Below are positions 60,816 through 64,000 of a DNA stretch of 64,000 bases, one piece after another. Each line of letters starts with the position of its first letter. Position 1 is the stretch's first letter. The DNA comes from CALWOS01 sp963595735. GTDB lineage: Bacteria; Bacillota; Clostridia; Oscillospirales; Oscillospiraceae. The notes beneath the pieces are model-generated. The model was not told the origin of the DNA. It searched no databases and saw only the letters and a program-made list of their open reading frames with translations. A program made the position numbers and the translations under genes. The stretch covers positions 1 to 64,000 of the forward strand of contig CAVBJJ010000003.1 in the NCBI GenBank assembly GCA_963595735.1, in the 5' to 3' direction.

Positions 60816-61448
60816 ATGAAAGATCCCTACGAGGTGCTGGGCGTAAAGCCCGGCGCCAGCGAAGATGAAATCAAGCGTGCCTACCGGGAGCTGGCACGAA
60901 AGTACCACCCGGATAACTTCCACGACAGTCCGCTGGAGGATCTGGCACAGGAAAAAATGAAAGAGATCAACGAGGCCTACGATATGCTGACCAAGCATGG
61001 CGGCCAGCGGGGCAACACCGGCGCCCGGCAAAACGGCGCGGGCACCGGCTATGGCTACCGGGCCGGCGGCGGATATCGGCAATATACCGGGCCAAACAGC
61101 GAGGTGTTCCGGCAGATCCGGGTGTATATCAGCCGGAATATGCTGGCCCAGGCGGAGCAGCTGCTGATGGGAATGCAGGAGCGCAATGCGGAATGGCACT
61201 TCCTGATGGGCAGCCTGTGCTACCGCAAGGGATGGATGGACGACGCGGTGGAGTATTTCCAAACTGCGGTGAACATGGATCCCGGCAACGCGGAATACAG
61301 CGAGGCGCTGGCCTATATGCGTGCCGGCGGTACCGCCTATCGCCCCATGGGCATGGATGGCGCGGACGGCTGCAACTGCTGCATCAATCTGCTGGCGGCG
61401 GACTGCTGCTGCGAGTGCATGGGCGGAGACCTGATCCCCTGCATCTGA
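60816..61448 (+). CDS. J-domain protein with Cys-rich C-terminus
   Basis: A 210-residue protein: a J domain in the first 65 residues (DPYEVLGVKPGASEDEIKRA and YHPDNF with the HPD motif), a Gly/Ala/Tyr linker, a TPR-like region (MLAQAEQLLMGMQERNAEWHFL; GWMDDAVEYFQTAVNMDP) and a last 30 residues with ten Cys (CNCCINLLAADCCCECMGG). It would recruit DnaK to a client. The Cys tail could bind metal or be acylated. A tail like this is found in related clostridial proteins. Confidence 0.85.
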   Translation: MKDPYEVLGVKPGASEDEIKRAYRELARKYHPDNFHDSPLEDLAQEKMKEINEAYDMLTKHGGQRGNTGARQNGAGTGYGYRAGGGYRQYTGPNSEVFRQIRVYISRNMLAQAEQLLMGMQERNAEWHFLMGSLCYRKGWMDDAVEYFQTAVNMDPGNAEYSEALAYMRAGGTAYRPMGMDGADGCNCCINLLAADCCCECMGGDLIPCI

Positions 61449-61458
61449 GAGGCGTGCT

Positions 61459-61968
61459 ATGAAAAAAAAGACCCGCTCTCTCACCACGGCGGCGCTTTTG
61501 ACCGCTTTGGGGACGGCGCTGCTGTATGTGGCGGCGGCGCTGCCCTCCGGCCGTCTGGCGCTGGGCGCGGTTGCCGGTGCGCTGACGGCGGTCTGCCTGC
61601 TGCAAAGCAATTGGCGCTATGCTCTTGGCGTGTTTGCGGCAACGGGCGTGCTGGGACTGCTGCTGGCGCCGGGAAAGCTGCCGGTGCTACTGTATCTGGC
61701 CTTTTTCGGGTACTATCCCATTCTCAAAAGCCCCTTGGAGCATCTGCCCTGGCGGTGGCTGGAGTGGGTGCTGAAGCTGGCGGTGTGCAATTTGGCGCTG
61801 CTGGCTGCCCGGGCAGCCGGTGCGGCGCTGGTGCTGCCCCACCATCTGGTGCTGCCCGCCTGGGCGCTGCCAGTGGTGTGCAGCGTTTTGTTTGTGTGCT
61901 ACGATCTGGCCCTTTCCGGGCTGATCCGGTATTATATTTTACATATCGCAAAACATATTTCACGATAG
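61459..61968 (+). CDS. Hypothetical membrane protein
   Basis: A 169-residue protein with five or so hydrophobic helices: TTAALLTALGTALLYVAAAL, LALGAVAGALTAVCLL, LGVFAATGVLGLLLAPG, VLLYLAFFGYYPILKSPLE, and ALPVVCSVLFVCYDLALSGL near the end. FGYYPILKSPLE is a conserved-looking loop of clostridial proteins related to ECF S-like or YybS-like folds. Function unknown. It starts 10 bp after the J-domain gene. Confidence 0.75.
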   Translation: MKKKTRSLTTAALLTALGTALLYVAAALPSGRLALGAVAGALTAVCLLQSNWRYALGVFAATGVLGLLLAPGKLPVLLYLAFFGYYPILKSPLEHLPWRWLEWVLKLAVCNLALLAARAAGAALVLPHHLVLPAWALPVVCSVLFVCYDLALSGLIRYYILHIAKHISR

Positions 61969-61978
61969 GGAAGGAAAC

Positions 61979-62863
61979 ATGACGATGATACGCAGTATGA
62001 CGGGGTACGGCAGTGCCAAGGGCATGGCCGATGGCCTCCAGCTTTCTGTAGAGTTGAAAAGTGTCAACAACCGGTATCTGGACTGCAATGTGCGCTTGCC
62101 CCGGGGCTTCTTGTTTGCCGAGGATATGGTCAAGTCCGCCGTGCAGCGCCACATTAGCCGCGGCAAGGTGGATGTTTTCATCAATCTGGACAGCAGCGGC
62201 AGCGCCGACACCGTGGTCACGGTAAACGAGACGCTTGCGGCGGGATACCGCGCCGCGCTGGCGGAGCTGGCGGAAAAGTTTCAGGTGCCGGATGACGCCA
62301 CCGCCGGACTTTTGGCACGGTTTCCCGAGGTGCTCACCGCCGAAAAGCGGGAGACGGATCGGGAGGCCGTTTTGGCGGGACTGGGCGAAATTTTGGAGCA
62401 GGCGCTGACCGAATACGACACCATGCGGGCGCGGGAGGGCGAAAAGCTCTGCCAGGATGTGGAAAGCCGTCTGGTGGAGATCGAAAGCCTGGTCTCCTTT
62501 GTGGAGCAGCGCTCTCCCCAGACCGTGGCCGAGTACCGGGAAAAGCTCCAGGCACGTATGGAGGAAATTCTCCAGACCAAGGAGCTGGATCCCCAGCGGC
62601 TCCTGATGGAGGCGGCGCTGTTTGCGGACAAGACCGCCGTGGACGAGGAGACTGTGCGCCTGCGCAGTCACATTGCCCAAATGCGCACCATGCTGGCGGA
62701 GGGCTCCCCGGTGGGCAGAAAGCTGGACTTTTTGCTTCAGGAATTCAACCGGGAGGCCAACACCATCGGCTCCAAGTGCAATGACACGACGCTGGCCAAG
62801 GTGGTGGTGGATCTGAAGGCCGAGATCGAGAAGATCCGGGAGCAGATCCAGAACATCGAATAG
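61979..62863 (+). CDS. YicC family endoribonuclease
   Basis: A 294-residue protein with the YicC blocks MIRSMTGYGSA, LSVELKSVNNRYLDCNVRLPR, ISRGKVDVFINLD in the N domain and a C-terminal helical part (LLMEAALFADKTAVDEETVRLRSH; GRKLDFLLQEFNREANTIGSKCND). YicC of E. coli is an RNase acting with PNPase on small RNAs. The yicC-remA-gmk-rpoZ order is conserved in Firmicutes. RBS GGAAGGAAAC. Confidence 0.94.
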   Translation: MTMIRSMTGYGSAKGMADGLQLSVELKSVNNRYLDCNVRLPRGFLFAEDMVKSAVQRHISRGKVDVFINLDSSGSADTVVTVNETLAAGYRAALAELAEKFQVPDDATAGLLARFPEVLTAEKRETDREAVLAGLGEILEQALTEYDTMRAREGEKLCQDVESRLVEIESLVSFVEQRSPQTVAEYREKLQARMEEILQTKELDPQRLLMEAALFADKTAVDEETVRLRSHIAQMRTMLAEGSPVGRKLDFLLQEFNREANTIGSKCNDTTLAKVVVDLKAEIEKIREQIQNIE

Positions 62864-62892
62864 ACCAAAATCCAACTTACTTTTGTCTATGT

Positions 62893-62908
62893 CCGGAATC
62901 GTTTCCGG
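62893..62908. repeat. Small inverted repeat before remA
   Basis: CCGGAA/TTCCGG with a 4-bp spacer between yicC and remA; it could be an operator or leader hairpin. Confidence 0.4.
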
Positions 62909-62961
62909 TAACAATAGAAAATCGTTCAAAAAAAGAGAAGATGAATGTGGAGGTGAACGCA

Positions 62962-63207
62962 GTGAAGCTGATCAACATCGGGTTTGGCAACCTGGTCTCC
63001 GCCGAGCGGGTCGTGGCGATCCTCAGTCCGGAATCCGCGCCCATCAAGCGCCTGATCCAGGACAGTCGGGACAGGGGCAATCTGGTGGACGCCAGTTTTG
63101 GCCGACGCACACGGGCGGTCATCCTCACAGACAGCGGCCATGTGATCCTCTCGGCGATCCAGCCGGAGTCCGTTGCGGGCCGCGCAGGAGGTGAGGAACT
63201 TGCATAA
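62962..63207 (+). CDS. remA: Extracellular matrix regulator RemA-like (DUF370)
   Basis: An 81-residue DNA-binding protein; KLINIGFGNLVSAERVVAIL and ESAPIKRLIQDSRDRGNLVDASFGRRTRAVIL are classic RemA. In Bacillus it activates biofilm matrix genes and osmotic genes through an oligomeric ring. I choose GTG 62962 as start, because GGAGGT is seven bases upstream and the protein then begins with the normal KLINIGFGN; an in-frame ATG at 62941 would add seven residues. It overlaps gmk by 8 bp. Confidence 0.93.
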   Translation: MKLINIGFGNLVSAERVVAILSPESAPIKRLIQDSRDRGNLVDASFGRRTRAVILTDSGHVILSAIQPESVAGRAGGEELA

Positions 63208-63805
63208 CAACAAAGGAAAGCTGATCGTGTTATCCGGTCCCTCCGGAACCGGGAAAAGCACCGTGGTGGAACGGCTGATGAAATTGCAGGAGCTGCATTT
63301 CTCCGTTTCCGCCACCACCCGCCAGCCCCGGCCGGGAGAAGTGGACGGAACCGATTACTATTTCGTCACCCAGGAGCGGTTCCGGGAGATGATCGACGGC
63401 GGCGAGCTGCTGGAATATGCCACCTATGTGGGCAACAGCTATGGAACCCCCAAGCGGCCGATCCAGGAGCAGCTGGCGCAGGGACGCAACATCCTGCTGG
63501 ATGTGGAGGTGCAGGGCGCCATGCAGGTGCGGCAGGCCATGCCGGAAGCGGTTTTGGTGTTTCTGGCGCCGCCGGATCTGGAAACCCTGCGCCGCCGCCT
63601 GGAGGGGCGGGATACCGACTCCCGGGAGAAGATCGAGGCGCGTTTGCTGCGGGCAGAGGAAGAACTGCTGTACGCAAGCCAATATGACTATATCGTGATC
63701 AACGAGGACGCGGACGAAGCGGCGGTGGAGCTCAGTGCTATCATCACCGCGGAAAGCTGCCGTTCTCAGGACAGAATTCAAATGATTGAGGTGCAATTAC
63801 AATGA
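63200..63805 (+). CDS. gmk: Guanylate kinase
   Basis: Phosphorylates GMP to GDP. The 201-residue protein has the P-loop IVLSGPSGTGKSTVVERL, the GMP-binding SVSATTRQPRPGEVDGTDY and YATYVGNSYGTPK, LLDVEVQGA and the lid with RLEGRDTDSREKIEARL. TTG 63200 is the likely start, eight bases after AGGAGG; the ORF has no other good start. It overlaps remA and rpoZ, the standard Firmicutes order. Confidence 0.96.
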   Translation: MHNNKGKLIVLSGPSGTGKSTVVERLMKLQELHFSVSATTRQPRPGEVDGTDYYFVTQERFREMIDGGELLEYATYVGNSYGTPKRPIQEQLAQGRNILLDVEVQGAMQVRQAMPEAVLVFLAPPDLETLRRRLEGRDTDSREKIEARLLRAEEELLYASQYDYIVINEDADEAAVELSAIITAESCRSQDRIQMIEVQLQ

Positions 63806-64000
63806 TGCTCTATCCCCCTATGGCCGACCTGGTGGAAAAAGTCGGCAGTCGTTATATGCTGGTGAATGTTGTGGCAAGCCGTGCCAGAAAGCTCTCTGCC
63901 AAGGCAGAGGAGGAAGGCGAGCCGCTGGACAGAAAGGCGGTTTCCTGCGCCATTGACGAGATCTACACCGGCAAGCTCACCGTTCACGCCCGCCCGGAGT
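63802..64000 (+). CDS. rpoZ: RNA polymerase omega subunit, 5' part
   Basis: Begins at ATG 63802, overlapping gmk by ATGA, and continues past the window end. The first 66 residues show MADLVEKVGSRYMLVNVVASRARKL, the typical clostridial omega N-terminus (GSRYxLVNxxAxRAR), followed by LDRKAVSCAIDEIYTGKL. Omega helps assemble RNA polymerase. Confidence 0.95.
   Translation, partial: MMLYPPMADLVEKVGSRYMLVNVVASRARKLSAKAEEEGEPLDRKAVSCAIDEIYTGKLTVHARPE

Overview
The window looks like a chromosomal segment of a GC-rich, anaerobic, low-motility Clostridia of the Oscillospiraceae/Ruminococcaceae kind, probably a metagenome-assembled or draft genome because a 10-N scaffold gap interrupts one gene (1349-1358). 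The inference rests on gene content: pyruvate phosphate dikinase, NfnAB transhydrogenase, Rex, CdaA/CdaR, RemA, YicC, MtaB, IscS/IscU without the proteobacterial Isc chaperones, type III pantothenate kinase, an ECF S component, NiaR-controlled NAD synthesis and an SLH-domain surface protein. Shine-Dalgarno sequences are strong, GTG/TTG starts are common, and many promoters have a readable -35/-10 pair with 17 bp spacing. I saw no rRNA, tRNA or CRISPR array.

Layout. 1-7.3 kb, minus strand: partial HAD phosphatase, membrane-anchored parvulin foldase split by the gap, molbindin, a heterodimeric ABC exporter, a possible 25-residue peptide gene and a membrane-anchored metallophosphoesterase. 7.5-11.3 kb: the de novo NAD operon nadB-nadC-niaR-nadA, with a palindrome over its -35 that suits a NiaR operator. 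11.4-24.2 kb: a compact, single-strand block of 21 phage morphogenesis genes (terminase, portal, protease-like protein, decoration protein, capsid, connectors, contractile sheath, tube, baseplate, small membrane protein). It has no integrase, repressor, replication gene, endolysin, tail fibre or recognisable tape measure. 24.3-31 kb: hexapeptide-repeat protein, pgi, P-loop ATPase, AI-2E-family exporter, cysteine desulfurase, mtaB. 31-34 kb: serC-serA and an SdpI-like protein. 34-36 kb: iscS-iscU, then rex coupled to an SLH protein. 37.7-48.3 kb: mnmE, ppdK, azlCD, ddl-murF and nfnAB. 48.3-52.3 kb: a gene-free stretch with strong hairpins, a DUF2798 protein and two FAD oxidoreductases. 52.4-57.2 kb: GNAT, ispD-ispF-coaX, an ECF (probably pantothenate) S component, a DUF3343 protein and a second NifS-like enzyme type. 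57.2-64 kb: cdaA-cdaR, rseC-like, DUF5685, DnaJ-like with a Cys-rich tail, membrane protein, then yicC-remA-gmk-rpoZ (rpoZ runs off the end).

The most interesting object is the 12.8-kb phage-like block. It sits between two housekeeping transcription units, keeps DNA-packaging, head and contractile-tail genes intact, and has lost (or never had) everything needed for excision, replication and lysis. That fits a domesticated, PBSX-like or gene-transfer-agent-like particle, with a tail-length module reduced to two small genes. This is inference from gene content and needs comparative and experimental tests.
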